From Septoria linicola (Eukaryota; Ascomycota; Dothideomycetes; Mycosphaerellales; Mycosphaerellaceae), in the NCBI GenBank assembly GCA_024114885.1, contig CP099429.1, forward strand, positions 1,860,001-1,924,000: a DNA stretch of 64,000 bases, written 5' to 3'. A model generated the notes under the pieces. The model did not search any database. It was not told the DNA's origin and saw nothing but the letters and a program-made list of their open reading frames with translations. Both the position numbers and the translations under genes were made by a program. This document shows, one piece after another, positions 1 through 10,846 of this stretch (the stretch's first letter is position 1; each line of letters opens with the position of its first letter).

Positions 1-1
1 G

Positions 2-133
2 GACATAAGCAAGCCGGATCCGCTCACGGTGTTGCGATTCTCGAACGATACGACTGCGAACACGTATGATGCTGAGCTGAAAGGTATGCTCAGAACGATG
101 GGCGACTCTCGCAAGCGGCTTCGCACGCGTTGA
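2..133 (+). CDS. 3' end of an unidentified protein-coding gene (partial)
   Basis: A reading frame is open from base 2 for 43 codons and stops at TGA 131-133. The tail is polar and ends in a basic run (SRKRLRTR). The codons look protein-like and there is no ATG requirement because the gene would begin left of the window. The fragment is too short to recognise a family. It could be a chance open frame. Confidence 0.35.
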   Translation, partial: DISKPDPLTVLRFSNDTTANTYDAELKGMLRTMGDSRKRLRTR

Positions 134-1439
134 GTGGAGGTATGTTGCTTCCTGAGGTGCATTTGTGCTAGTTACTCGGCGCGCTAACATTGTTCAGAGT
201 GTTCTGATGGAGCAGGGATGCCATCCCCATGGACTGTGATCGTCCGTGCTCGTCGAGGCAGTAATCCATGGAGCGATCAAGACAAGATGGCGCAGAGCTA
301 GACTACTTGTGCAAGTCTGTCTACCGCAAGAAGTGAATGTGCGTCTCACTATCTCGGACAGTTGTGGTGGCAGCGCTAACAGCTCCAAGCAGAAACGCAG
401 AAGCGCTGAAGTCTATGCACGGCCCTCTAGCACACAGAGAGCACCGTGGCGGTCCATGGTACTCCAGGGAAGAAGCAGATGGGTCAGAGCGGCGGAGAGA
501 TTGTTGTAGCATTATGATTACTGGTGGTGCAGACTCGCTCTTGTCTTGCCTTAGCGTGGACGCATCTCCAGGCCAAAAGCAGAAGAATGGACTTACATTT
601 TCGAGCTCGTGTCGCTTCCTCGAGGATCGTCGTGAGGTTATGCTGTGCACAAGTAGCAGCAGCTTGGAGGCTAATCACCTCTCTTCTTGATGTATTGTTG
701 ATTGGCTTGTGAAGCGCGATATTGCCTCTCTGCATACTAACAGTTCCAAGCAGACAATTGCAGGCTTAGGTAGCTATTTCCGACTGCAACAGAGGTCCGT
801 GCCATTTTGTGCAGGCTAGCCTTTCACTGAGAAGCTTCATGAGCATCGAGCTGGATCTGATGAGATAGCAGGGGTAACACTGAACAAACCACCACTACAG
901 AGGGTGAAGCTAGGTGGCTTGAGTCTGGAGGGATGAGTGAGCATTACTGACCTCGTGAAACAGACATCTCGAAGCTTGGAAGATGCTTGCTCTTCGAGCT
1001 CCAGCACACTGAGCTAGCAGGTGACTAATCTGGATTGATGCCAGGCTGGGAGATTTGTGAAGCGGACGCGAGAGCAGTATTCTGTTAGTCTAGCTTCCTC
1101 ACTTTCCTGTGGCATGGATGCAGAAGTGTCCGTTGCAACAGAACGATACCACCATAGTGAATCTCTGTCCAGTTCTGTACAGCTCTCCGTTGTAGGCCGC
1201 GAGCTGTATATCTCGGGACGTCAGAAGTATTTGAGGCTGAAGTGAATGACAGCCAGCCGCATCCGGCTGGAAGTGGTGCTGGCAAGTGACTGCGCGACAA
1301 CGCTGTTTCCTGCTGTCTCACACACCAACATACTCCACGCTTCTGTCGACTTCTGAGACCAACAAAACTATGCTCGTCTGCCATCCAAAGCTTGGAAGTT
1401 CCAACTTCTAGCTCTCTTGACCTGATCTCCTCTGCAACC
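134..1439. other. intergenic, no convincing gene
   Basis: Short open frames occur on both strands, but none has a family motif, a plausible splice structure or consistent codon use. Base composition and CA/TG content are normal, so this is not RIPped DNA. It may include the 3' UTR of the gene ending at 133. Confidence 0.5.
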
Positions 1440-1886
1440 ATGAAACCAAGTGACAAGTTCAATCGCACAGGTCTTGAAGCATATCCTCAACGCCGGCTGA
1501 AAAGAAGACAGCAGAGCATAGTCCTTTCGCCGAAGTCAACAGCACGCCAGATCGATATTCTTAGTCAGAATCAGGACGTTCCGAGCATCAACATCGTGCC
1601 GCCGAGCCCTGATTTGACACCATATGATCGATCAGGTCCAGGTGCAGCCAGACAACGACGCGTAGATCGTGAGCTGCTACATCCAGCTGACAACGGGAGA
1701 CGTCAGTACCACAAAGCTCATCGCTGCTGGGTAGAGCGCATCGATAGCCCTGGCACGATTGACACAAGGGCGAGGAGGAATGCAATCAGCAGCAAGTCTG
1801 GGAGGCAGAACCCTGGTGAAACTCTCAAGGGCAGGCTGCGCGAGGCAGTTGATCTTTCCAGAGCTTCGATAGGACTTGTGGGATGA
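1440..1886 (+). CDS. hypothetical small protein, doubtful
   Basis: An open frame of 148 codons begins at an ATG in good fungal context (CAACCATGA) and ends with TGA 1884-1886. An in-frame ATG at 1392 would add 16 residues, but its context is poorer. The product is polar and rich in Arg, Ser and Pro, with no signal peptide, membrane segment or recognisable domain. The first 65 residues look more protein-like than the rest, so the true gene could be spliced or the frame could be accidental. No function can be proposed. Confidence 0.3.
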   Translation: MKPSDKFNRTGLEAYPQRRLKRRQQSIVLSPKSTARQIDILSQNQDVPSINIVPPSPDLTPYDRSGPGAARQRRVDRELLHPADNGRRQYHKAHRCWVERIDSPGTIDTRARRNAISSKSGRQNPGETLKGRLREAVDLSRASIGLVG

Positions 1887-2299
1887 GCATCGTTCGGGTC
1901 GCGGTATGCAGAGCATTCATGTGGTTGTGAATCATACAAAGGTTGGCGGGCTCCGTCCAGGAGTTTTAGGTAACATGTTCGGGCAGGACGTAGACTTCCG
2001 CCTGGGAGGTTCTTCCAGCAGGATCGAGAGAAGGAGCGTGGTGATATCAAATAGCATGGCTAAGATACACACAGCTTGTTCACATCGTGCTTGGCATATG
2101 TTATTCTTTGCTGTCGGCTGAGCTCTCGTGGAGCTTTGAATAAGGTCCGGCGATCAGCGCTCTCGAACATCTGTGGCGTGACGTAATGTAGAGCCATTGG
2201 CATACCTGGAGCATTGGAGTCGTTAGTTGACTATCCTTTCTCTGGATAAAAGCTTGACTGACCTTTCAAACCTGAGCACCATCCTTGTCAGTCGCAATC
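1887..2299. other. intergenic, upstream of the RidA gene
   Basis: No supported gene. The pyrimidine-rich stretch with CTTTC motifs just before 2300 fits a fungal promoter/5' UTR. Confidence 0.4.
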
Positions 2300-2797
2300 A
2301 TGTCTCACCAATCAGTCACATACAATCCTCCAAGCGTACCAGAACCACAGCCACAGTTTTCGCAAGTCAACACATTCGTGTGGCGACCTGGCGACAAGCT
2401 CGTAGCAGTCACTGGGGAGCTCGCGATCCAGCCAGATGGCGTAAGCGAAACGCCGAGAGACTTTGAAGACCAGGTTCGGCTTGCACTGCAGAACTTGGAG
2501 AACTGCCTCAAGGCTGCCGGAGCGAGCAAGAGAGATATCTTCAAGGTCACGCATCATGTCGTGGACTTTGATCCCGTCAAGCAGAACCCGAGCCAAGTCT
2601 TTATCGACTGGCTTGGAAGCGATCACAGGCCAGCAAGTGCAATGCTGCCTGCATTCAGACTTGCCGGTCCGGACTGGAAGTATGAGTAAGTAATGAGGTG
2701 GCTGATATGTGTCGTGACCATCGTATGATGCTGCAGGTAGAGTGTGCTGACCGGCATTAGAATCGAGACTTGGGCCATCGTGCCGGGAAGTGCGTAG
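2300..2797 (+). CDS. RidA/YjgF/UK114-family reactive intermediate deaminase
   Basis: Two exons, 2300-2685 and 2761-2797, give 140 residues, the usual size of this family. RidA proteins hydrolyse reactive enamine/imine intermediates made by PLP enzymes and work as trimers in cytosol or mitochondria. The sequence shows the family order: a VAVTGE strand, a central LQNLENCLKAAGASKRDI helix, the VDF and RPAS stretch with the conserved Arg, then the C-terminal YEIETWAIVP strand. That last strand exists only after splicing: donor GTAAGT at 2686, branch CTGAC near 2745, acceptor ATTAG ending 2760. Without splicing the frame stops just after YE at 2689. The start is the ATG at 2300 (CAATCATGT). No mitochondrial presequence is evident. 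Confidence 0.87.
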
Positions 2798-3590
2798 ATA
2801 TTTCTACAGATCATCAGCATTGCAACCCGTCTGGCATGTGGACGATCAGATAAAGTTTGAAAAGCAATGAGTTGTAACACTTATTCCAGCTACACACATC
2901 ATCTGTGGCTTCGACATCACATCGTGCCAAACAGCCGAGTGCTGTTGCCGCCGTGTCTGTGACCACCGATGCCGTGCACGTTGTTTCCCCAAGATGTCCT
3001 GCTGCTATGCGCCGCGTCCACCCTGATTTTGATCTCCTACTATTCTGTCTTGCGTCCCAGCATGCGCTGCGACCAACTGTCTGCTTGCCATTGGACTTGC
3101 TCTTTCGGGAGAGCCTTCTTCTACGTGCAGCTTCTTATGCTTTCTGGAGTCTCATAGAAGCCTATCTCTACGGGACCGAACTTAAGCCATCAAGTTCTCT
3201 CATCCCGACACGCTTTGTGAGGTCCGGCACTGACGCCAGCACAGCAGATGCAGTTGGGCGTATCTTCGTACTTTGCGCCGAGAAGGAGGAGAGATCGTGC
3301 CAAGGTCGCTAATCCGAATCCGAGGGTTACTGCAGGTCATGTCGATCTTCGCGGGGCAGCGCACGCGACAACAACGAACAATCTCGTCAGGCTGTGCATG
3401 ATCTCTGCTGAGCAGTGGCAATCCAGGTGGAATGATGAGCTGTTCAAGCGGGCAAGCAATACCACATGACGTCTGATGAAACGTGATACTAGCATCTGAG
3501 CACTTCAACGTCTCACTTCCAACCAAGTCGTCATCCACCTGGCCGAAACCGCCAACAGTCACACAAGGTGAAGCATCATCGAGATCCATC
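2798..3590. other. intergenic between RidA and cofactor C genes
   Basis: The longest open frames here start from non-ATG codons or lack any motif, and none matches a family. The region probably holds the RidA 3' UTR and the promoter of the next gene. Confidence 0.45.
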
Positions 3591-4824
3591 ATGGCCGCCA
3601 CAGACCCAGCACAGACCGGCGAGAAGTCAGCATCAATAGTGCAGCTTCCCGCAAGCGAGAAGTTCTTCCGATACTTCCAGCATGAAGTAACAGGTCCGCA
3701 TAACTCAGCAGCAGAACTTTTCGTTCAGTCTGACTGACTATGTCCAAGATCTTCAAGAACAGATGAGCCGCATCAGCAGACATAGTCTCACCGGCGGCGA
3801 GCGCTCAGATGCTCTTGACCACTGCCTGTCCAGCATTGCAAGACTGTCAAATGAGGTGCAAGATGCCTCTGCATACGTGCCTGCCTACGACCAGAGAACA
3901 TATGGCGAAGCGATCAAAGCTCTGAATCATAAGCTGCAAGAAGTGCGGCAATCGCATGCTCCGAAGCCCAAGTTCACGTTCAAATCGAAGTCAGGACCGC
4001 TCTTCTCCGCGGCCAAGAATGAGTCGGCCATCAGTCTGAATGACGCAGCGGAGATCGCAAACCAGCAACGTCTTCAAGCTCCTGCATATGTGTCAGATAT
4101 GTCGAACAACTCGAGCATGCCTGTGAGCCCGGCGAATGAGTGTGCTGTGGAGGAGGACAACCATGTGTCGGCCGGCGAGGACATTCCACGAGCCACGACT
4201 GTGAGCATCCCAACTGACACGACTCGCTTCCGGCAGCCGTCCTTCTCACAGTCGAAGGCTGTGGAGATCACAGATCATGAAGACATTCACGTCGTGCTCC
4301 CGACAGCAGCGTCACATGCGACCTCCTCCGGCACTGTCTCCAACATCAATCACTGCGTCGTGGACCTGTCTCAGCCAGCAGCAGATAAGCCATTCGCAGC
4401 ACTCTACCTCAAGGACATTTCCTCCTCACTCATCATATGTGGACACGTTTCGGGAGCTACCATGTTGACCAACATCAAGGACTCAGTGATCTTGGTGGCT
4501 ACGAGACAGTTCAGGATGCACGACTCGTCAAATTGCGATGTCTATCTTCTGGCTACAGGACGACCGATCATTGAGGATTGTCGTGAGATACGCTTTGCTC
4601 CGCTACCACAAGTATATATGTTGGAAAGTGATCGGGCTGTGGAGAATAAGTGGAGTGATGTGGATGATTTCAAGTGGTTAAGAGCTGAGCAGAGTCCGAA
4701 TTGGAGTGTTATGGCGCCGGGGAAGAGGGTCGCTGAGGAGGTGTGGAAGAATGTGGTGCCGGGCGGGCCGGAGACGAGTGTGAAGAATGTGCTTGATGCT
4801 GTGAATGTGTCTCGGGGCGAGTGA
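3591..4824 (+). CDS. tubulin-specific chaperone C (tubulin-folding cofactor C)
   Basis: Two exons, 3591-3693 and 3749-4824, give 392 residues. Cofactor C joins the tubulin-folding supercomplex and stimulates GTP hydrolysis by beta-tubulin to release the alpha/beta dimer. The N-terminal helical part reads FFRYFQHEVT then LQEQMSRIS, with the family block ARLSNEVQDASAYVPAYDQRTY. The C-terminal beta-helical TBCC/C-CAP domain (about residues 230-330) carries the diagnostic RQFRMH, NCDVYL and PIIEDCREIRFAP motifs, the first with the arginine of the catalytic finger. Start ATG 3591 has a strong context (ATCATGGCC). The intron at 3694-3748 (55 bp) has an unusual donor, GTCCGC, but a good CTGAC branch and an AAG acceptor. 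It restores the family sequence FQHEVTDLQEQM. Confidence 0.92.
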
Positions 4825-5179
4825 TGAGCGGAGCCGCACAGATGTGCTGAACATATTGCAGCGACGCAAAGGCGGGCGAGTATATTACTGGGTAAGGGTT
4901 GTCTCGACGTACATCTTGTAGTCCCAAGGTGCGGCAAAGCACACAGCACTACATGAGCATATGAAAGCATCTGTTCCAACTCCAAGTTTCCCCCGAACGC
5001 CCCAGGGGGCATGACAATCCAGTGTTGGGGTCTCCATACCCCCCCGGATTCATCAAAGAGCCCTTTTTCTTTGCGCAATAGACTTCGCACTTGATGAATA
5101 TAGGTGCTCAGCAAAAGTGAAGCGACGTTTGAGGCAGCTAGCCCAGCTGTGTCGTTGGCCACGTGATGGTGCCAACACA
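4825..5179. other. convergent intergenic region
   Basis: Shared 3' flank of the cofactor C gene (+) and the deaminase gene (-). It contains a C-run at 5039-5045 and no gene. Confidence 0.5.
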
Positions 5180-7328
5180 TCATGTCGAAACGGGCTGTAG
5201 TCTTTGCATGCAAAATGAGATGTCCTTGTGCCCAGGAAGCTGAAGGACTAGCCAGAGATCATGATCTGCCTCGTCCAATGACAGATCAACTTCGGACCCT
5301 GACGTGAATGTCGCAAAGTCCAGTGTACGCACATTGCGAGGTCGATGGCAGTGTTCGTCCGATCCCAGTTGCATTGCTGTTGGTATCACAGGCGTAGGTT
5401 CCAGGCACATGTGTAGATCGAGCCACTGATGTGATACAAGCTGTGATTCCGTGATGGTGATTGAGCGTGCTTGTGCAGGTGCATCAAATTTCGACGCAGC
5501 ACGGGAGGCTCCTTGAGGGAGAAGAGACAGCCACGCTTGGCTCGGACGCGCAATGTCCGCAGGTGCCGTTGCTTCATGGTGGGGTTCGGATAGAGGACAT
5601 GACGTGGATGGACATTCTTGAGTTGATGCAATGACAGAGACGTCAGGCTGTCCGTGCAATGATGCATTCACGTCGGAAGTAAGTTTTTGTAATGCTGTTT
5701 GAGAGTCGGTCTCGTGATTAAGTGCTGAGTCTCGTCTCTCAATGGCGATGCTCGCATCTAGATCTGGTCCTGCAGATCGCACTGCTGGTATATGGATCGT
5801 CTCGTTGACGGAGAAGTCATGCTGGTCACTGATTGCGACCAGAGCACTAGGGCCCTGAGCAGATCGAAGAGGCTGGTTGTCAACAGGAGTTCGACCTTCT
5901 TTTCCTGCTGGTGTCAGGGATATCACAGATGGAGGTCGAAGTGTGCATATCGTCAAGTTCAGTAGGCTTTGTGCATGTGGTGCTTTGGTATGTTGCTTCT
6001 TTGGACCAGATAAAGTATCTTGGATGATGCCGTGCATTTCAGATAGGGCACGATGAACATTGACTCTGACCGGAGAAGCGAGCTTGGGATCGTCGATCAC
6101 CGTCCACTGGTGATGGACTTCGCCGTGTGATTGCGGGATCCGGTAGCCGCCATAGCACAAGATGAACACGCAGCAAAGATAGCATGGAAGCTTGCTGGCC
6201 ACTATGGTGCGAGGCTTGAGGTCTAGAGACGCCGACTCATGATAGATGAGCAGTTGCACCTCCGCGTGCACGAAGTGTTTCAGGCCCGATTTCCGAGGCC
6301 ATATCTCCGGCTTCGGGGCTTTGACGATACGCAATGTGAGTCTCTGAAAATGCTGGCGGTAGGACCTGGTACAAGCTGTACGGAAGAGACATATTCTCCA
6401 ATACTCGGCTAGAGCCAGTATAGATCTGATCTCTCTCCGCTGCCTGCATTGTTCGTCAATCGTGATGCCGCCGAAGCGACTCACGGATGGCTGGAGCTCT
6501 CGGGATTGCTGTAAACCATCCTCTGATGCAATGCCGTAGGCAACGTCGTACGCTGCTTGTATAATGATGAGCATAATTTCACAGGTCTTGGCCGATGTCT
6601 CTTTATCGAGCGACGCATTACTTAGACATTCGATGTGATCGATGAGCACATTCAGCCTGACAAGAAAATCCTTCGTGCCGGGCTTGAGAAGGTCTCCAAA
6701 TGTGCGAGATAGGTCTTGAAGACGATCTTTGAGGTGCACCGGTTTTGTGTTCCCGCGCCAGATCAGTCGTGCTCGAATGCGAGCGTGGCACAGGCGGACT
6801 ATGTCTCTACAGCACGCATTGACGCAGTCTTCCCTACTAATCTCTGAGCTGTTAGCATGAACATCTTTACTTCAGGGTTCAATGCTCACCAAGTGATGCG
6901 CTCTTCCTCAAATGATTGAGAATCCCTCGAACAGCGACCTCAACCTGTGGCGGTATACCCTCATTCGCTGCCAGAGAGATAGTCAGACCATTCGTTGGTT
7001 TGTCTTCACTCACGGTCGCCGCAGCTACCCGAGAGGGGTCGCAGTTCCACGCTGCTACATACGCAAAATCTGTGGCCAGGCGAGTCTCGACCGCTAACGG
7101 GAGTCCGTACCCAAGGTTTGTCTTATGCAAAGATGCCTTCTTCTGTGACTCGAGGCCTGAAAGACAGTGACGATGAGCCTGCTGATGGAGCCGGACGACA
7201 TCACGTTCGAACGGCGCACGATCCACACTCTGCCATATGGACTGTACGGCCAAGGAAGCTGTCTGTGGCGCCTTTGAGATGGGCGGCGATACTTGCACTT
7301 GCTTCGTGCGTCCCTTAGACTTCGTCAT
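5180..7328 (-). CDS. OTT_1508-like deaminase domain protein
   Basis: Read on the minus strand as exon 7328-6890 and exon 6843-5180, giving 700 residues. The 46-bp intron (6844-6889) has donor GTGAGC, branch CTAAC and acceptor CAG, and joins an upstream frame to the long downstream one. Residues about 90-140 (TDFAYVAAW, GLTISLAANEG) form the N-terminal block usual in this fungal family. The zinc-deaminase core has HAE near 339-341 and CYLC near 367-370, followed by SHGEVHHQW. These are the metal ligands and catalytic Glu expected of the OTT_1508 clade of nucleic-acid/nucleotide-type deaminases. The substrate in fungi is unknown. The C-terminal 300 residues are low-complexity. Start ATG 7328 is preferred. 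An in-frame ATG at 7607 would add 93 residues of unconvincing sequence. Confidence 0.82.
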
Positions 7329-7738
7329 GTCCAGCTCACGGGCGTCGGGCAGTACAAATGGCCCAGAAGCATGTACACGCAGCAAGAGCGACCGCCATGA
7401 GAAGAATCCCCTGCAGCACGCGATGCGGACTGACGCCCGCTTGAAGTAGATTGATGAGTGCCAGCGCTGGGTCATTTCACCGTACGGCATTTTAGGCTGG
7501 TGGAACCCCGCATGGGACACGCAGATGCACTGACCAGGATCATGCATCAGGCCAATTGAAGAGGTAAGATCGAGGGCAAACGTACTTCTGAGGTATGGCC
7601 AGCGCATAAGTCCATATGAAGACCTGCAGAGAGGCGGAGAAAATTGAAATATGCAGCAGCAATGAAGTCAATAGACACCGATGCCACGGCGAGGCTCAAG
7701 AACCGAACAGCTTCGAAGACCGTGACCACATGCCTACC
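7329..7738. other. intergenic, deaminase promoter and TMA16 3' flank
   Basis: No independent gene supported. Minus-strand codons continue open upstream of 7328 but look non-coding. Plus-strand open frames starting here run antisense through TMA16. Confidence 0.45.
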
Positions 7739-8278
7739 CTACGAAGCACCTCGCGGCGGAAACGAGCTCTCCTTGACTGTGCCCGCCTTGTCGACTCTCA
7801 CAAAGCGCATGACACCCAACTCCAGCCACTTTCCCTTCCACGCATCCAGCTTCATCAGCGTCCCCTCGTCCTGCAGATCGGGCACCCAGAAGCCGGCCTC
7901 AAACTCCTGCTGCTCCGCTTTGATGGCCTGCTCGAGCAAGAGTTGTCGATTGCTCGGCGGCCGTCCAGCTCTGCGCTCAGCCTTGAGTGCAGCCAGTTCC
8001 TCGTCGTGCCGGCTGATGTATTCTTGCACATCTGCTTTGATCTGGTCGACATGGAGAGGATGCAGCGTTTCGGGAAGCTTGTCTTGAAAGAATGCTATCC
8101 GGTCGAGCCATGGGCGATTCTGCTTCTGGCGAGTGGCATTCACATTTGCGACTCTCTCGTCTCGTGCGCCTGCGTTGCGAATGCGTTTTGCATCTCGGCT
8201 GTTTTCGTGCAGAGCGTTGATCTTGGCACCTTTCTTCTTGTGAACGTGCTTGACGACTTTGCTGTGTTTCGACGGCAT
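7739..8278 (-). CDS. TMA16: translation machinery-associated protein 16 (TMA16)
   Basis: A single exon encodes 179 residues, about the size of yeast Tma16, a nuclear protein that associates with pre-60S ribosomal particles. The N-terminus is basic (HSKVVKHVHKKKGAKINALH). It is followed by the family helical pattern NSRDAKRIRNAGARDERVA, WLDRIAFFQDKLPE, the VQEYISRHDEELAALKAERR helix and the C-terminal GFWVPDLQDEGTLMKLDAWKG block. The start ATG 8278 is the first in frame. The gene is divergent from EXO1 with 339 bp between the two start codons. Confidence 0.9.
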   Translation of the reverse strand: MPSKHSKVVKHVHKKKGAKINALHENSRDAKRIRNAGARDERVANVNATRQKQNRPWLDRIAFFQDKLPETLHPLHVDQIKADVQEYISRHDEELAALKAERRAGRPPSNRQLLLEQAIKAEQQEFEAGFWVPDLQDEGTLMKLDAWKGKWLELGVMRFVRVDKAGTVKESSFPPRGAS

Positions 8279-8617
8279 CGTGGGGATTGGTCTTTGTGTT
8301 ATTGTGGTCTTGCCTGTAGTTAATTTTTTTGGTTGGTCTTGAGAAGTGGCGTTCTTTCCGCGTGAGAAAATGCTTGGCGTGGATCGACGCGTTCCTGCAC
8401 ACAGTGCAGTTCAGACGCGCTCCACCTCAGATGCGATGACCGGTTTGACATTTTCGACAATAGCAGCAGCTCCGCCGGTACTCGTCACTCCGCAACACCG
8501 ATTTTGACCTCAGCGACTTCGAGATGCCCGCGACGAGCAGAGACTGACAACACCACCACCTCCTTCCTCTCTCTCCACCACCACTGACACCACCTCTTCC
8601 GCCGTCAGTCAGTCAGG
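8279..8617. promoter_or_regulatory. bidirectional promoter region, TMA16 / EXO1
   Basis: A 339-bp spacer between two divergent start codons. It holds CACCACCACC-type and CT-rich tracts near EXO1, typical of ascomycete 5' UTRs. No specific factor site can be named with confidence. Confidence 0.5.
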
Positions 8618-10846
8618 ATGGGCATCCCAGGACTGCTGCCGCTGCTGAAGAGCATCCACAAACCCACTCACCTGCGCAACTTTGCCGGCCAGACCCTCGG
8701 CGTCGACGCTTATGGCTGGCTGCACCGCGGCACCGTGTCGTGTGCCATTGAGCTGGCCGAGGGCAAGCCGACCCGCAAGCACATCGACTTTGTGCTGCAC
8801 CGCGTGCGCATGCTGATCCACTTTGGCGTCAAGCCGTATCTCGTCTTCGACGGCGATTACCTTCCCAGTAAGTCACACACCGAGAAAGAGCGGGCGGCGC
8901 GGCGGAAGGAAAGCAGGAGAGTTGGGCTGGAAATGTTGCGCATGGGCAGACCCTCGCAGGCGCAGTTGGAGCTGCAAAAGGCTGTCGATGTGACGCCGCT
9001 GATGGCACGCGAGATTATTGAGGAGCTGAAAAAGATGGACGTGGCCTTTGTCGTGGCGCCATATGAAGCTGACAGCCAGCTCGCCTACCTCGAGAAGCAG
9101 GGCCTCATCAACGGCGTGCTCAGCGAAGACTCGGACCTGCTGGTGTTTGGCGTCAACTGCCTCCTCACCAAGCTCGACCAGTACGGCGAGTGTGTCATGG
9201 TCAACCGCGCCGACTTCACCTCCGTCCGCGATGTCAGCTTGGTCGGCTGGAGTGACAAGGAGTTTCGCATGATGACCATGCTGAGTGGGTGCGACTACCT
9301 GCCGGGCATTGACAAGATGGGACTCAAGACCGCTTACCGTCTCGTTCGCAAGCACAAGTCCATCGACAGAGTGGTGCGCACGGTGCAATTCGACGGCAAG
9401 ATGCGAGTGCCCAAGGACTACCTCGAGTCATTCCACCGCGCAGAGCGAACCTTCCTGCACCAATGGGTCTTCTGTCCAGATGTCAACTGTCTCGTCAACC
9501 TGAATCCACTTCCCGCAGGTCTCACTGCTGAAGTCATGCCGTACATTGGCAACTATGTCGAGCCCGACCACGCTGCTGGTGTCGCCTGCGGTGATCTGGA
9601 CCCCAACACGAAGAAGGCAATCCTTCTGCCCAACAGACTCTACCACCCAGCACAGCGCCGGTCTGTCTCCACTCCCATCGAGAAGCACGGAAAGCCAATC
9701 GACGACTACTTCAAGTCTCGCCGCATTCCGCTGGCTGAGCTCGACCCAAACTCACTCACTCTGTCGCCCTCTCAGCAGCTCCTGCTCGAGACGCAAGGCT
9801 CGACATCGTGGTCTGCTACACAAATCTCCGCGCCTCGCTCGGCTTCACAGGTCCCAGCAGCACGCGTCTTTGGCGGACCTCGGACCACAAACTCGATCAC
9901 ACCATCTTCCGCACCACAACCTTCGCGTCGCACAGTCACCGACCCGTTCCCTGCTCGCCCGGCCTCACCAAAGAGACAGCGCCTGTGCTCAGACTCTGGT
10001 ATCGCAGCCGCCATGAAGGGATCAAAAGATGTCGCATCAGCCACCAGCAAGTTCTTCGCAAAGGCAGCCACACCGCCAAGTCCGTCCATACGTCGTCGCT
10101 CCAGCCGCAAAGCTGAAGAGTTTGACTTGTGGTCCGATGACTCTGTTGCTGAAGCCGTCGCTGCTGCCACGCAGGAAGTGCCGGAGCGTGCTGGCGCTGC
10201 AGAGCCGGTAGAAGAGGTCACCGCGTCCACATCATCTTCACCACGCAAGAGGAAGAAGTTGCAGGTCTTCACCGACGCAGATGAGTCGGTTGCTTCGCAG
10301 TCGACCGTCGCCTCCAGCTCGATATCCACTACCACCTCGAAGGCATCCATCAGCACTTCTGCCACTTCGTTCACCAGCGCTTCATCCCAAGAGCACAGCG
10401 TCTTCAGCAAGTCTATCCGTCTCGATTTCGAGGCACTGCGGTATCAGAACGCAGGAGCAGGCAGAAAGACACCTTCACGCACAGTCTCTGCTCCGCTCTT
10501 CTCGCGCACGCCGCTGAACCGGCCAGCACTGCAGACAGCCAAGACCAAGGTTGAGGAGAGTCCAGCAGACATTGACGACAGCGGCATTGTCCTCGAGTCG
10601 CCAGCAGGTCTGCCTGTTGCCGAGTTCCGCTCGGATGTGGTGGAGGTAGAAGAGGAGGACGGCATTGATGACCATGCCTGGCTGGCCATGGAGAAGGAAC
10701 CAGCACACTTCAGCCAGGCTCTGTCGGAGTTGCCAATCAAGGGCAGCGAGGACCTGCTCGTGCCAGAGAGTCCCGAGGGAGGATCAGACTCGGGTGACAC
10801 GAAGAAGCCGGCCTTGAATTTGAGCCAGTTCGCATTCGCCGGTTAG
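8618..10846 (+). CDS. EXO1: exonuclease 1 (5'-3' exonuclease / flap endonuclease)
   Basis: One uninterrupted exon of 742 residues, close to the usual fungal Exo1 length. Exo1 resects DNA ends and acts in mismatch repair and recombination in the nucleus. It starts with MGIPGLLPLLK, in which Gly2 forms part of the active-site structure. The XPG N domain has metal-binding Asp30 (VDAYGW) and Asp78 (VFDGD). The XPG I domain has YEADSQ and SEDSDLLVFG, followed by GCDYLPG and the helix-hairpin-helix GIDKMGLKTAYRLV. The C-terminal 350 residues are Ser/Thr/Pro-rich and disordered, as in other Exo1 proteins, with a short motif LNLSQFAFAG at the very end. A GTAAGT at 8870 lies within a conserved coding stretch (YLPSK) and is not used as an intron. 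Confidence 0.97.
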   Translation: MGIPGLLPLLKSIHKPTHLRNFAGQTLGVDAYGWLHRGTVSCAIELAEGKPTRKHIDFVLHRVRMLIHFGVKPYLVFDGDYLPSKSHTEKERAARRKESRRVGLEMLRMGRPSQAQLELQKAVDVTPLMAREIIEELKKMDVAFVVAPYEADSQLAYLEKQGLINGVLSEDSDLLVFGVNCLLTKLDQYGECVMVNRADFTSVRDVSLVGWSDKEFRMMTMLSGCDYLPGIDKMGLKTAYRLVRKHKSIDRVVRTVQFDGKMRVPKDYLESFHRAERTFLHQWVFCPDVNCLVNLNPLPAGLTAEVMPYIGNYVEPDHAAGVACGDLDPNTKKAILLPNRLYHPAQRRSVSTPIEKHGKPIDDYFKSRRIPLAELDPNSLTLSPSQQLLLETQGSTSWSATQISAPRSASQVPAARVFGGPRTTNSITPSSAPQPSRRTVTDPFPARPASPKRQRLCSDSGIAAAMKGSKDVASATSKFFAKAATPPSPSIRRRSSRKAEEFDLWSDDSVAEAVAAATQEVPERAGAAEPVEEVTASTSSSPRKRKKLQVFTDADESVASQSTVASSSISTTTSKASISTSATSFTSASSQEHSVFSKSIRLDFEALRYQNAGAGRKTPSRTVSAPLFSRTPLNRPALQTAKTKVEESPADIDDSGIVLESPAGLPVAEFRSDVVEVEEEDGIDDHAWLAMEKEPAHFSQALSELPIKGSEDLLVPESPEGGSDSGDTKKPALNLSQFAFAG

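Noticed and set aside
2680..2736. Alternative intron in RidA ending at CTGCAG 2736
   Set aside because: Gives an immediate stop. The intron 2686-2760 yields the full conserved C-terminal strand.
2905..3312. 135-codon frame between RidA and cofactor C
   Set aside because: Begins at GTG, not ATG, and shows no recognisable domain.
3687..3708. 22-bp intron in the cofactor C gene (GTAACA...CAG), in phase
   Set aside because: Too short for a fungal intron. The 55-bp alternative at 3694-3748 restores the conserved family sequence.
7616..8323. 235-codon plus-strand frame across TMA16
   Set aside because: Antisense to TMA16, non-ATG or weak start, no family sequence.
9772..10410. 212-codon open frame antisense to EXO1
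   Set aside because: Shadow of the codon bias of a well-supported gene; no motif of its own.
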